This document shows positions 34,776 to 44,017 of a DNA stretch of 64,000 bases, in pieces (the first letter of the stretch is position 1; each line of letters opens with the position of its first letter). The stretch is from Pararhizobium sp. (GTDB taxonomy: Bacteria; Pseudomonadota; Alphaproteobacteria; Rhizobiales; Rhizobiaceae), in the NCBI GenBank assembly GCA_017794825.1, contig CP051237.1, positions 4,668,501-4,732,500 of the forward strand, read 5' to 3'. The translations under genes were made by a program, and so were the position numbers. The notes beneath the pieces are model-generated. The model ran no database searches. It was not told the DNA's origin and saw only the letters and a program-made list of their open reading frames with translations.

Positions 34776-36289
34776 AGATGCATGCCGTCCGCACTTACAA
34801 ATCTGCAGAACACCTTGACCGCAACGACCAGATGGCCTGGAAGATCGCCGAGGTCGCGGCGGATGACGTTCCGCTTGACGACGATGTCGTCGACATGATC
34901 GGCAATCGCATTATCGACAACGCCGCGGTCGCGGCGGCTTCGATCGCACGGCGCCCTGTGGCGAGCGCCCGGGCGCAGGCTGCGGCGCATCCCTTTACGC
35001 CCGGCGCAACAGTGTTCGGCATGCCGGCGGACAACCGCGTTTCTCCTGAATGGGCGGCCTGGGCCAATGGCGTCGCAGTGCGGGAACTCGATTTCCACGA
35101 CACTTTTCTCGCGGCTGACTATTCTCATCCAGGCGACAACATTCCGCCGATCCTCGCCGTCGCTGAGCATTGCGGCGTGTCGGGCGCACAGTTGGCCAGA
35201 GGTATTGCGACCGGCTACGAGATCCAGGTCGATCTGGTGAAGGGCATCTGCCTACACGAACACAAGATCGACCATATCGCCCATCTCGGTCCCTCGGCCG
35301 CCGCAGGCATTGGCGCGGCGCTCGGCCTGCCGACTGAAACCATTTTCCAGGCGGTGCAACAGGCGCTGCACGTCACCACGACGACGCGACAATCACGCAA
35401 GGGCGAGATTTCCAGCTGGAAAGCCTATGCGCCTGCGTTCGCCGGCAAGATGGCGGTGGAAGCAGTTGACCGCGTGATGCGCGGGGAGGGGGCGCCGTCG
35501 CCGGCCTGGGAAGGCGAAGACGGTTTCATCGCCTGGTTGCTCGGTGGCCCGAAGGCCGAATATCTGGTTCCGCTGCCCGGCAAAGGCGAAGCAAAACGCG
35601 CCATCATGGAGACGTACACCAAAGAGCACTCGGCCGAATACCAGAGCCAGGCGCTGATCGATCTCGCGCGCCGCATGAGACCGGAAATCGGCGATCTGTC
35701 GAAGGTCAGGTCCATCGTCATTCATACCAGCCATCACACCCACTACGTGATCGGGACCGGAGCGAACGATCCGCAGAAGATGGATCCCAAGGCGAGTCGT
35801 GAAACGCTCGACCATTCGATCATGTACATCTTCGCCGTGGCGCTGGAGGATGGCGGCTGGCACCATGAGCGCTCCTACGCGCCGGAGCGCGCGGGCCGCG
35901 CCGAAACGGTCGAATTGTGGCGCAAGATCTCGACGACCGAGGATCCGCAATGGACTCAGCGTTATCACAGCCATGATCCGGAAGAAAAGGCGTTTGGCGG
36001 CCGGGTGGTCGTTACGATGGAGAACGGTTCGATCATCGAAGGCGAACTGGCCATAGCCGATGCAAACCCTCTCGGCGCGCGCCCGTTCAGACGCCCGGAC
36101 TACATCGGAAAATTCCGTTCTCTGGCCGAGGGCGTTGTCGCAAAAGCCGAACAGGACCGCTTCATCGCGACCGTGGAGCGTCTGATGGATCTCTCGCCGG
36201 ATGAACTGGCCGGCCTGACCTTCGCCGTCGACGCGGACAAGCTGGGATCGGCGGCGTCGCCGGGAATTTTCGATTTCAAGCGGACATAA
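34772..36289 (+). CDS. prpD: 2-Methylcitrate dehydratase
   Basis: 505 aa, close to the usual PrpD length. It dehydrates 2-methylcitrate in the methylcitrate cycle of propionate breakdown. Family segments: VRELDFHDTFLAADYSHPGDNIPPILAVAE, LGPSAAAGIGAALGLP, TTTRQSRKGEISSWKAYAPAFAGK. The GTG at 34772 has GAGGAA eight bases upstream and overlaps the thioesterase stop as GTGA; an ATG at 34778 is less well spaced. The gene order prpD-prpC-prpB supports the call over a generic MmgE. Confidence 0.93.
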   Translation: MKMHAVRTYKSAEHLDRNDQMAWKIAEVAADDVPLDDDVVDMIGNRIIDNAAVAAASIARRPVASARAQAAAHPFTPGATVFGMPADNRVSPEWAAWANGVAVRELDFHDTFLAADYSHPGDNIPPILAVAEHCGVSGAQLARGIATGYEIQVDLVKGICLHEHKIDHIAHLGPSAAAGIGAALGLPTETIFQAVQQALHVTTTTRQSRKGEISSWKAYAPAFAGKMAVEAVDRVMRGEGAPSPAWEGEDGFIAWLLGGPKAEYLVPLPGKGEAKRAIMETYTKEHSAEYQSQALIDLARRMRPEIGDLSKVRSIVIHTSHHTHYVIGTGANDPQKMDPKASRETLDHSIMYIFAVALEDGGWHHERSYAPERAGRAETVELWRKISTTEDPQWTQRYHSHDPEEKAFGGRVVVTMENGSIIEGELAIADANPLGARPFRRPDYIGKFRSLAEGVVAKAEQDRFIATVERLMDLSPDELAGLTFAVDADKLGSAASPGIFDFKRT

Positions 36290-36300
36290 GGGAGGAACGA

Positions 36301-37467
36301 ATGACGAGCTTCAAACCCAAAAAATCCGTCGCGCTGTCCGGCGTTGTCGCCGGCAATACGGCGTTGTGCACGGTGGGGCGCACCGGTAACGATCTGCATT
36401 ATCGCGGTTACGATATTCTGGATGTGGCCGAAACCTGCGAGTTCGAGGAGATCGCGCATCTTCTTGTGCATGGCGCCTTGCCTACGCTCAACGAGCTTGC
36501 CGCCTACAAGGCGAAGCTGAAGGCTTTGCGCGGCCTTCCGCAAGCGGTGAAACGCACCCTGGAACTGCTGCCGGCCGCGACCCATCCGATGGACGTGATG
36601 CGTTCGGGCGTTTCCGCGATGGGTTGCGTTTTACCCGAGGCGGCGGACCACAATAGCCCTGGCGCGCGCGATATCTGCGATCGCCTGATGGCGTCACTGG
36701 GCTCGATGCTGCTCTACTGGCATCATTTCGCTCATAACGGGCGGCGCATAGAGGTGGAAACGGACGATGATTCCATCGGCGGCCACTTTCTGCATCTGCT
36801 GCATGGCGCGGCGCCCAGGCCTTCGCACGTCAAGGCGATGCATGTGTCGCTTATTCTGTACGCCGAGCACGAGTTCAACGCCTCGACCTTTACCGGGCGC
36901 ATGGTGGCGGGCACCGGGTCTGACGTCTATTCCGCCGTCACCGGCGCCATTGGCGCGCTGCGTGGTCCGAAACATGGCGGCGCAAACGAAGTCGCGTTCG
37001 AAATCCAGAAACGCTACGCCAACGCGGACGACGCCGAAGCTGACATCCGTCGCCGCGTTGAGGCCAGGGAAGTGGTGATCGGGTTCGGGCATCCGGTTTA
37101 CACCGTCTCCGATCCGCGCAACGTGGTTATCAAAAAAGTCGCCCGTGAGCTTTCCAATGAAGCAGGCTCCATGAAGATGTTCGATATCGCCGAACGAATC
37201 GAATCGACCATGGCGGACGCCAAGAACATGTTCGCCAATCTCGATTGGTTCAGCGCCGTTTCCTACCATATGATGGGCGTGCCCACCGCCATGTTCACGC
37301 CTCTGTTCGTAATCTCGCGCACCTCGGGCTGGGCGGCTCACATCATCGAGCAGCGGGAGGACAACAAAATCATTCGACCGTCCGCGAATTATATCGGGCC
37401 GGAAAATCTGGAATTTACGTCCATCGAACAGCGCGGCCGCGCGTCGCTCGCCAATAAAGTCGCCTAA
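36301..37467 (+). CDS. prpC: 2-Methylcitrate synthase
   Basis: 388 aa of the citrate synthase family. It condenses propionyl-CoA with oxaloacetate. Catalytic His regions are RGPKHGGANE and IGFGHPVYTVSDPR, and the catalytic Asp lies near LDWFSAV. The short length and operon position point to PrpC rather than the longer hexameric GltA. A strong ribosome site, GGGAGGAA, precedes the ATG. Confidence 0.94.
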   Translation: MTSFKPKKSVALSGVVAGNTALCTVGRTGNDLHYRGYDILDVAETCEFEEIAHLLVHGALPTLNELAAYKAKLKALRGLPQAVKRTLELLPAATHPMDVMRSGVSAMGCVLPEAADHNSPGARDICDRLMASLGSMLLYWHHFAHNGRRIEVETDDDSIGGHFLHLLHGAAPRPSHVKAMHVSLILYAEHEFNASTFTGRMVAGTGSDVYSAVTGAIGALRGPKHGGANEVAFEIQKRYANADDAEADIRRRVEAREVVIGFGHPVYTVSDPRNVVIKKVARELSNEAGSMKMFDIAERIESTMADAKNMFANLDWFSAVSYHMMGVPTAMFTPLFVISRTSGWAAHIIEQREDNKIIRPSANYIGPENLEFTSIEQRGRASLANKVA

Positions 37468-37476
37468 GGAGAAACC

Positions 37477-38397
37477 ATGCCGTATCTCGTATCCTCTGAT
37501 CTGCCCGATAAATCAGCAGGCGAGCGCTTTCGATTGCTGGTCGAGCGCGGTGGAATTTTGAGACTTCCGGGCGCGCATAACGGCATGGCCGCGTTGCAGG
37601 CCAGGGCGGCGGGATTTGAGGGGCTGTATCTCTCGGGCGCAGCCATGACGGCTTCCATGGGCATTCCCGATCTTGGCATGATCACGGTGGATGAAGTTGC
37701 TTTCTTTATTCGTCAGATCAGCCGGGCGTCCGGTCTTCCTCTTCTGGTCGACGGCGACACCGGTTATGGCGAGGCGTTGAACGTCATGCACATGGTGCGC
37801 ACATTCGAGGATTCGGGCGCCGGAGCGGTTCATCTGGAGGATCAGCTTCTGCCAAAGAAGTGCGGACATCTGAACGACAAGAGGCTCGCCGATGCGCGCG
37901 ACATGGCCGCGAAAGTCGCAGCCGCCGCGAAGGCCAGGCGGAATCTCTATGTCATTGCCCGCACGGATGCGGCGGCGAGCGAAGGAATGGATGGAGCGGT
38001 CGCGCGCGCCAAACTCTATCTGGAAGCCGGCGCCGACGCCATTTTTCCCGAGGCGCTGAACACTGCGGAGATGTTCCGCGAATTCTCCGCCCGCATGCCT
38101 GGCGTTCCGCTTCTCGCCAACATGACCGAGTTCGGCCGCACGCCGTTTTTCACGGCGCAGGAGTTCGAAGACATGGGTTACAGAATGGTGATCTGGCCAG
38201 TCTCCGCCCTGCGTGTTGCGAACAAGGCGCAGGAAAAGCTCTACGCCGCGATCGCGCGTGACGGCGGGACGCACAAATCGGTTGACGCGATGCAGACGCG
38301 AGCCGAACTCTACGACACCATCGGCTTGCACGCCTACGAGGCCTTGGATTCGTCCATTGTCGAGACGATCGTGCCGGAAGGAATGCCTCAAAATTGA
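37477..38397 (+). CDS. prpB: 2-Methylisocitrate lyase
   Basis: 306 aa. It splits methylisocitrate to pyruvate and succinate. The active-site motif P-KKCGH is present with its catalytic Cys, as are VDGDTGYGEALNV (metal and substrate binding), HLEDQ and ARTDA. AAGGAG lies upstream of the ATG. It is the third enzyme of the cycle, 9 bp after prpC. Confidence 0.94.
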   Translation: MPYLVSSDLPDKSAGERFRLLVERGGILRLPGAHNGMAALQARAAGFEGLYLSGAAMTASMGIPDLGMITVDEVAFFIRQISRASGLPLLVDGDTGYGEALNVMHMVRTFEDSGAGAVHLEDQLLPKKCGHLNDKRLADARDMAAKVAAAAKARRNLYVIARTDAAASEGMDGAVARAKLYLEAGADAIFPEALNTAEMFREFSARMPGVPLLANMTEFGRTPFFTAQEFEDMGYRMVIWPVSALRVANKAQEKLYAAIARDGGTHKSVDAMQTRAELYDTIGLHAYEALDSSIVETIVPEGMPQN

Positions 38398-38433
38398 CGT
38401 CGATTGCTGAGAGAGTTACGTAACTTTCTGACC

Positions 38434-39099
38434 ATGAACCAGCACGAGCACCCCATCCTTTCGCCGCCAAACGGACACCGCAAGGTGCTTCTGCATTCCT
38501 GTTGTGCGCCGTGTTCCGGTGAGGTCATGGAAGCGATGCTGGCGTCAGGCGTCGACTACACAATCTTCTTCTACAATCCGAACATTCACCCCAAACGGGA
38601 ATACATGTTGCGCAAGGAGGAGAATGTCCGGTTTGCTGAAAAGCATGATGTGCCCTTCATCGACGCGGACTATGACCGGGACAACTGGTTTGCGCGGGCG
38701 AAGGGTATGGAGTTCGAACCCGAGCGCGGCATTCGATGCACAATGTGTTTCGACATGCGGTTTGAACGCACGGCGTTTCACGCGCATGAAAACGGATTTC
38801 CCGTGATGACGAGTTCGCTCGGCATATCGCGCTGGAAGAACATGGCGCAGATCAACGATTGCGGCCACCGCGCCGCGGCACCTTACGAAGGCTTGAGCTA
38901 TTGGGATTTCAACTGGCGCAAAGGCGGTGGCTCGGCGCGCATGATAGAGATTTCCAAACGCGAAGAATTTTACCAGCAGGAATATTGCGGCTGCGTCTAC
39001 TCCCTGCGCGACACCAACGCTCACAGGCAAGGGCAGGGACGCGCCCGGATCGAAATTGGCAAGAACTATTATCGCAGGGACACGGGTGGCGAAGAATAG
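38434..39099 (+). CDS. queH: Epoxyqueuosine reductase QueH
   Basis: 221 aa. It performs the last step of queuosine tRNA-modification synthesis. The Cys motif HSCCAPCSG, CTMCFDMRFERTA and the C-terminal YCGCVYSLRD are those of QueH, the non-orthologous replacement of QueG. The ATG at 38434 is used; a TTG at 38404 would add ten residues. It is 36 bp after prpB but unrelated in function, so its place is probably incidental. The 265-bp gap that follows shows nothing recognisable. Confidence 0.93.
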   Translation: MNQHEHPILSPPNGHRKVLLHSCCAPCSGEVMEAMLASGVDYTIFFYNPNIHPKREYMLRKEENVRFAEKHDVPFIDADYDRDNWFARAKGMEFEPERGIRCTMCFDMRFERTAFHAHENGFPVMTSSLGISRWKNMAQINDCGHRAAAPYEGLSYWDFNWRKGGGSARMIEISKREEFYQQEYCGCVYSLRDTNAHRQGQGRARIEIGKNYYRRDTGGEE

Positions 39100-39364
39100 G
39101 AACGTAGCGGTTGATATTCGTCGATGTTTTTGTTGAAAGACTGTTGGCCAGTTCAATAAAAAGTCCGCGATCGAAAATCCGTCCTGCTTTGAAAGACCTC
39201 CTTTTTGGTTGATAAAAGAACGTCGGCGCACCTATCATTTGTCGGAGGGATGCGGTTCAAAGCAAGGCGAATATGTAAACGTAAAATAGTGAATGTAGCG
39301 CCATGAAAATACTATTGTTTTGCGAAACTGAAATTTTGTTTCAGATTGAAAACCGGTCAGTTCT

Positions 39365-40135
39365 TTGGAAAATGAAAGCGGGTTGAAGCTTTTGGCGGAG
39401 ACATCAGAATTGGCGGGTTTCGATTATACCGGCGAGACCTGTATCGTGACCGGTGGAATGCGCGGCATAGGGAAGTCTATCGTCGACATGTTCGTTACCT
39501 GTGGCGCTACCGTCCACTCTCTCGATTCCGGTTTTGAAAGAAGCGGGCCGGCCGGCGACAGGCTGTTTCACCATCGCTGCGATATCACGGATCTCGATGG
39601 GCTTGAGACATTGGCCGATACGATCGACAAGGCCGACATACTCGTCAACAACGCCGCGACGGTGACGCGCGCCGTTCCAATCACCGAATTGACGCCACAG
39701 GAATGGCGCCAGACCATGGACATCAACATAACCGGCGCCTTCAACGTCACTCGCTCTGTTCTTCCACGGATGGGGCGGGGAGGGCGGATCATCAATCTGG
39801 CCTCGACCTTCGCCCATGTGGGTTCGCCGGGACGTGTTGCGTATTCGACGACGAAGGGCGCCATTCTTGCCTTCACACGCAGTTTGGCGCTCGACTGCGC
39901 GCCCCTTGGCATTCGCGTCAATTCAGTGTCGCCAGGCGGAATCGCCACCGACAGACTCGTCGAGCTATTTGGTTCCGAGGAGAAGGCGGAGGAGTATCTC
40001 GCTCCCCTTCACCCGATCGGTCATACGGGGACGCCTGAAGACGTGGCGGCGGCGGTCGCCTTTCTGGCTTCGAAAGGCGCGCGCTTTGTCACCGGCGCCG
40101 ATTTCAGGATCGACGGCGGCTATACCGCGCAATAA
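39365..40135 (+). CDS. Short-chain dehydrogenase/reductase
   Basis: 256 aa from a TTG at 39365, though a TTG at 39410 preceded by GGCGGAG is a reasonable alternative. Cofactor motif TGGMRGIG, NNAA, catalytic Ser in NLAST and Y-STTK, and the C-terminal TGADFRIDGGY identify a classical NAD(P)-dependent SDR oxidoreductase. It is not preceded by the TetR box found ahead of the next genes, so it may sit outside that regulon. The substrate is unknown. Confidence 0.82.
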   Translation: MENESGLKLLAETSELAGFDYTGETCIVTGGMRGIGKSIVDMFVTCGATVHSLDSGFERSGPAGDRLFHHRCDITDLDGLETLADTIDKADILVNNAATVTRAVPITELTPQEWRQTMDINITGAFNVTRSVLPRMGRGGRIINLASTFAHVGSPGRVAYSTTKGAILAFTRSLALDCAPLGIRVNSVSPGGIATDRLVELFGSEEKAEEYLAPLHPIGHTGTPEDVAAAVAFLASKGARFVTGADFRIDGGYTAQ

Positions 40136-40202
40136 TCATCTCCGTCTTCCACCAGGTTTCATCCTCCAGTGATTTCGCGGCTGTCTCCTCTTGTCAAGTT
40201 TT

Positions 40203-40216
40203 CGAACAATTGTTAG
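40203..40216. promoter_or_regulatory. Shared TetR-type box, copy 1
   Basis: CGAAC-AATT-GTTAG, 37 bp upstream of the small barrel protein that leads the ETF/CoA-transferase operon. Part of a six-copy family with arms YNAAC...GTTNG. Confidence 0.7.
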
Positions 40217-40253
40217 AAAGATTGCGTCGATAGCCGACTGCGGTGGAGGAAAC

Positions 40254-40589
40254 ATGCCCAGATACAACCTGATTGCGCTGACCAATTGCGAAGCGGGTCG
40301 CGAAGACGAATTCAACGACTGGTATACGAACGTTCACCTGGCGGACGTGTTGAAACTGCCCGGCGTCGTGGCGGCGCAGCGGTTTGAACTCAACGAGGTC
40401 CAGCACAGGCAGGGGCAAATGCCATGGGGTTTCATGGCCGTCTACGAGATCGACATCGATGACGTCTCCGAGACGCTATCCGAATTGCGCGCCGTGTCCG
40501 GCACCGACGCGATGCCGCTTTCGCCTGCGCTGAAGGACGAGCGGATGGTCTGGATCTACCGGCCGATTACAGACCGCGTCACCGCCTGA
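40254..40589 (+). CDS. Small dimeric alpha/beta-barrel (EthD/NIPSNAP-like) protein
   Basis: 111 aa from the ATG at 40254 with GGAGGA directly upstream. The pattern NLIALTNCEAGREDEFNDWYTNVHLADVLKLPGVVAAQRF is that of ferredoxin-like dimeric barrels, several of which accompany degradation pathways. No catalytic residues are assigned. It is the first gene of the operon with etfB, etfA and a CoA transferase. Confidence 0.75.
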   Translation: MPRYNLIALTNCEAGREDEFNDWYTNVHLADVLKLPGVVAAQRFELNEVQHRQGQMPWGFMAVYEIDIDDVSETLSELRAVSGTDAMPLSPALKDERMVWIYRPITDRVTA

Positions 40590-40627
40590 CCGGGCGAGAA
40601 CATATCCAAAAACGAAAGTTGAAACGC

Positions 40628-41377
40628 ATGAAGATCCTCGTGCCCGTTAAGCGGGTTGTAGACTACAACGTCAAGATCCGTGTGAAATCGGACGGCTCGG
40701 GCGTCGAGCTTGCGAATGTGAAGATGTCGATGAACCCGTTCGACGAGATTTCCGTCGAGGAGGCGATCCGCCTGAAGGAAGCCGGCAAGGCCGAGGAGAT
40801 CATCGCGGTTTCGATCGGGCCGGCCAAGGCCGAGGAGACGATCCGCACGGCGCTCGCCATGGGCGCGGACCGCGGGATCCTGGTGCAGACGGACGATCCG
40901 GTGGAGCCTCTGGCGGTGGCCAAGATCCTGAAGAGCATCGTCGAGGAGGAAAAGCCCGATCTGGTGATCGTCGGCAAGCAGGCGATCGACGACGACGCCA
41001 ACCAGACGGGCCAGATGCTGTCGGCGCTGCTCGGCTGGAGCCAGGGCACGTTCGCCTCGGAAGTCGAGATAGGCGACGGCGTGGCGAGCGTGACGCGCGA
41101 GGTCGACGGCGGCCTGCAGACGGTGGAGATCAAGCTGCCTGCGGTGGTGACGACGGACCTGCGCCTCAACGAGCCGCGCTACGCCTCGCTTCCCAACATC
41201 ATGAAGGCGAAGAAGAAGCCGCTCGACAAGAAGACGGTCGCCGACTACGGCGTCGACACGTCGCCGCGCCTGAAGGTGATCGAGACGAAGGAGCCGGAAG
41301 GCCGCAAGGCGGGCGTGAAGGTGGAGAGCGTCGCCGAACTGGTTGACAAGCTGAAGAACGAAGCAGGTGTACTGTAA
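40628..41377 (+). CDS. etfB: Electron transfer flavoprotein, beta subunit
   Basis: 249 aa. MKILVPVKRVVDYN, MSMNPFDEISVEEAIRLKE and the GKQAIDDDANQTGQMLSALL signature identify EtfB. With EtfA it carries electrons from acyl-CoA dehydrogenases to the quinone pool, and four such dehydrogenases lie in this cluster. The ATG at 40628 is the usual EtfB start. The gene uses very GC-rich third positions compared with its neighbours, which suggests high expression or a different history. Confidence 0.95.
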   Translation: MKILVPVKRVVDYNVKIRVKSDGSGVELANVKMSMNPFDEISVEEAIRLKEAGKAEEIIAVSIGPAKAEETIRTALAMGADRGILVQTDDPVEPLAVAKILKSIVEEEKPDLVIVGKQAIDDDANQTGQMLSALLGWSQGTFASEVEIGDGVASVTREVDGGLQTVEIKLPAVVTTDLRLNEPRYASLPNIMKAKKKPLDKKTVADYGVDTSPRLKVIETKEPEGRKAGVKVESVAELVDKLKNEAGVL

Positions 41378-41394
41378 GAAAGGACGAATGACCA

Positions 41395-42324
41395 ATGACG
41401 ACACTTCTTCTTGCAGAACACGACAACGCCGCTCTGTCGGACCAGACGGCGAAGGCGCTGTCGGCGGCAAAGGAAATCGGCGGCGACATTCATGTGCTGG
41501 TGGCCGGCAAGGGCGCTCAGGGCGTCGCCGACGCGGCTGCGAAGCTCGACGGCGTGGCGAAGGTGCTGCTGGCCGAAGCCGACGAACTGGAGAACGGCCT
41601 TGCCGAACCGACGGCCGCGCTCATCGTTTCGCTTGCCGGCGACTACGATGCGATCATGGCGGCCGCCACCACCAACGGCAAGAACATCATGCCGCGGGTG
41701 GCCGCGCTTCTCGACGTGATGCAGCTCTCCGACATCACCGAGGTGGTGAGCGCCGACACCTTCAAGCGTCCGATCTATGCGGGCAACGCCATCCAGACGG
41801 TTCAGTCTACGGATGCGAAGAAGGTGATCACGGTGCGCACGGCCGGCTTCCAGGCGGCCGGCGAAGGCGGCTCGGCCCCGGTCGAGAGCGTGGACGCTGC
41901 GGCGAACCCGGGTCTGTCGACCTTCGTGGAGGCGAAGCTTTCGGACAGCGACCGTCCGGAGCTGACGTCTGCGAAGATCATCATCTCGGGCGGGCGGGCG
42001 CTCGGCTCGTCGGAGAAGTTCCAGGAGGTCATCCTTCCGGTGGCCGACAAGCTGGGGGCGGCCGTCGGCGCGTCCCGAGCGGCGGTCGACGCCGGCTATG
42101 CGCCGAACGACTGGCAGGTGGGCCAAACGGGCAAGGTGGTTGCTCCGGACCTCTACATCGCCTGCGGCATCTCCGGGGCGATCCAGCATCTGGCCGGGAT
42201 GAAGGACTCCAAGGTCATCGTCGCCATCAACAAGGACGAGGAGGCGCCGATCTTCCAGGTCGCAGACTACGGCCTCGTCGCTGACCTCTTCCAGGCCCTC
42301 CCAGAACTGGAAAAGGCGCTTTGA
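41395..42324 (+). CDS. etfA: Electron transfer flavoprotein, alpha subunit
   Basis: 309 aa. The C-terminal FAD domain shows ISGGRALGSSEKF, ASRAAVDAGYAPNDWQVGQTGK, APDLYIACGISGAIQHLAGM and AINKDEEAPIFQVADYGLV, all standard for EtfA. AGGACGA precedes the ATG. It shares the strong GC bias of etfB and is followed after one base by the CoA transferase. Confidence 0.96.
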   Translation: MTTLLLAEHDNAALSDQTAKALSAAKEIGGDIHVLVAGKGAQGVADAAAKLDGVAKVLLAEADELENGLAEPTAALIVSLAGDYDAIMAAATTNGKNIMPRVAALLDVMQLSDITEVVSADTFKRPIYAGNAIQTVQSTDAKKVITVRTAGFQAAGEGGSAPVESVDAAANPGLSTFVEAKLSDSDRPELTSAKIIISGGRALGSSEKFQEVILPVADKLGAAVGASRAAVDAGYAPNDWQVGQTGKVVAPDLYIACGISGAIQHLAGMKDSKVIVAINKDEEAPIFQVADYGLVADLFQALPELEKAL

Positions 42325-42325
42325 G

Positions 42326-43537
42326 ATGAGTGGAGCGCTCGCCGGCACCCGGGTCATCGACCTGACACAAATGCTCGCAGGTCCGTACTGCACCATGATG
42401 CTCGCCGATCAGGGCGCAGAAGTCATAAAGATAGAACCTGTAGCGGGCGATCCGACCCGTTCCTTCGGTCCATTCCAGGAAGGCGACGCTCACCGCTATT
42501 ACGGCGGCTATTTCCAGAGCACCAATCGCAACAAGCTGAGCATCGCGATCGACCTGAAGTCGCCTGAAGGCAGGGAACTGCTCGTGCGGCTGGTCAAGGA
42601 CGCGGACATTCTCGTCGAGAATTTTCGCGCCGGCGTCATGGACCGGCTCGGCGTCGGATACGAGACATTGTCCGCCGCCAACCCGCGTCTCGTCTATGCG
42701 GCGATCCGTGGTTTCGGCGATCCCAGAACAGGCGCAAGCCCTTACATAGACCGGCCTGCTTTCGATGTCGTCGCCCAGGCGATGGGCGGCGCGATGGGCA
42801 TCACCGGGCCGGACTCAGAAACGCCGCTCAAGATCGGCCCTGGCATCGGCGATATCTTTCCGGCCGCCATGAGCGCCTTCGGCATCCTTGCAGCGTATCA
42901 CCACACCACCCGGACGGGGCAGGGGCAGTTCGTCGATGTCGCCATGTACGACGCCGTGGTCGCGTTGTGCGAGCGCATTGTCTACCAGTACTCCTATTCG
43001 GGAAAATCGCCCGCTCCGGAAGGAAACCAGCACCCGATCCTCTGTCCCTTCGGCGTCTTTTCGGCGAAAGACGGTCAGGTCACCATCGGTTGCCCGCGCG
43101 ACAGTTTCTGGGTGGAGCTCACCGCGATCATGGGCCGGCCGGAACTGGCCGATGATCCAAAATTCCTGACCAACAACGACAGGCTCGCGCATCGCGAGGA
43201 GACGGTCGCTCTCGTCGAGGAATGGACCAGCCTGCGCACCAAGGCGGTAATTTCGGAAGCGCTTGGACTGCGCGTTCCCTTCGGTCCCGTGAACACGGCG
43301 GCGGACATCTATGCCGATCCTCACATTGCGCTGCGCGAAATGCTCGTCGAGGTCGAGAACCCGGGATCAGCGAAATCCGTGACGATCGCCTCGACTCCGA
43401 TCCGGATGACCGAGACGCCGGGCGGCGTGACGCGCCGCGCGCCGCTGACCGGCGAAGACACAGACCGTCTGCTGGGCGAGCTCGGACTTGGCGTTGAGGA
43501 AATCTCCGACCTGAAGGCGAGGCGCGTCATAGCCTGA
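42326..43537 (+). CDS. CaiB/BaiF-type (class III) CoA transferase
   Basis: 403 aa. It moves CoA between carboxylic acids. Family markers: GTRVIDLTQMLAGPYCTMMLADQGAEVIKIE, NRNKLSIAIDLKSPEG, VENFRAGVMDRLG and FDVVAQAMGGAMG, whose Asp is the covalent catalytic residue. The ATG begins one base after the etfA stop, so expression is coupled. It probably activates the carboxylic acid degraded by this cluster, or recycles CoA from a pathway intermediate. Confidence 0.93.
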   Translation: MSGALAGTRVIDLTQMLAGPYCTMMLADQGAEVIKIEPVAGDPTRSFGPFQEGDAHRYYGGYFQSTNRNKLSIAIDLKSPEGRELLVRLVKDADILVENFRAGVMDRLGVGYETLSAANPRLVYAAIRGFGDPRTGASPYIDRPAFDVVAQAMGGAMGITGPDSETPLKIGPGIGDIFPAAMSAFGILAAYHHTTRTGQGQFVDVAMYDAVVALCERIVYQYSYSGKSPAPEGNQHPILCPFGVFSAKDGQVTIGCPRDSFWVELTAIMGRPELADDPKFLTNNDRLAHREETVALVEEWTSLRTKAVISEALGLRVPFGPVNTAADIYADPHIALREMLVEVENPGSAKSVTIASTPIRMTETPGGVTRRAPLTGEDTDRLLGELGLGVEEISDLKARRVIA

Positions 43538-43569
43538 CGCTCTTCCATGGCGGGGCGGTTACGTATTGA

Positions 43570-43881
43570 CTAACTGATCGGCGACCAGGGGGTGGGTCGA
43601 AGAATTTCGGTTTCCATCTTCTGGATCATGTGGGTGGTCTTGGGCGCGAAGGCGATCCAGGCCGGATCCGAGTAAAGCGCTGCGCGTTTTTCGTCGCGAT
43701 CGGCCATCGAATCATAGCGCCACATCGTGATCACCTGATTCAGGGTTCCGATTTCGGAAACGAAATAGCCGGCCAGCGGCAGATATCTGGTGTGGACGGG
43801 CAGGCCCTCGCGTTCGTAAAGGTCGAGAAATTCCTGCACCGTGCCCGGATGAAACGTGTATGTGCGCTTTTCGATGATCAT
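43570..43881 (-). CDS. NIPSNAP-family protein
   Basis: 103 aa from the ATG at 43881 (GGAGGACAAGC upstream). IIEKRTYTFHPGTVQEFLDLYEREGLP, GYFVSEIGTLNQVITMWRYDS and DPAWIAFAPK are typical of NIPSNAP dimeric-barrel proteins, which often sit in degradation clusters without a proven reaction. It is divergent from the acyl-CoA dehydrogenase, with a TetR-type box between them. Confidence 0.88.
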   Translation of the reverse strand: MIIEKRTYTFHPGTVQEFLDLYEREGLPVHTRYLPLAGYFVSEIGTLNQVITMWRYDSMADRDEKRAALYSDPAWIAFAPKTTHMIQKMETEILRPTPWSPIS

Positions 43882-43936
43882 GCTTGTCCTCCAGCCCTTG
43901 TTCGGCGGAAACACTAGAATGAGTTTAAATGAAAAT

Positions 43937-43950
43937 CAAACGATTGTTAG
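43937..43950. promoter_or_regulatory. Shared TetR-type box, copy 2
   Basis: CAAAC-GATT-GTTAG between the divergent NIPSNAP (55 bp) and acyl-CoA dehydrogenase (67 bp) genes; it could control both. Confidence 0.65.
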
Positions 43951-44017
43951 ATTATTGGACCGGACCGTGCTAAAGCCTACCTTGAACGACATGCATCGAG
44001 ACTCTGGAGGACAATGA

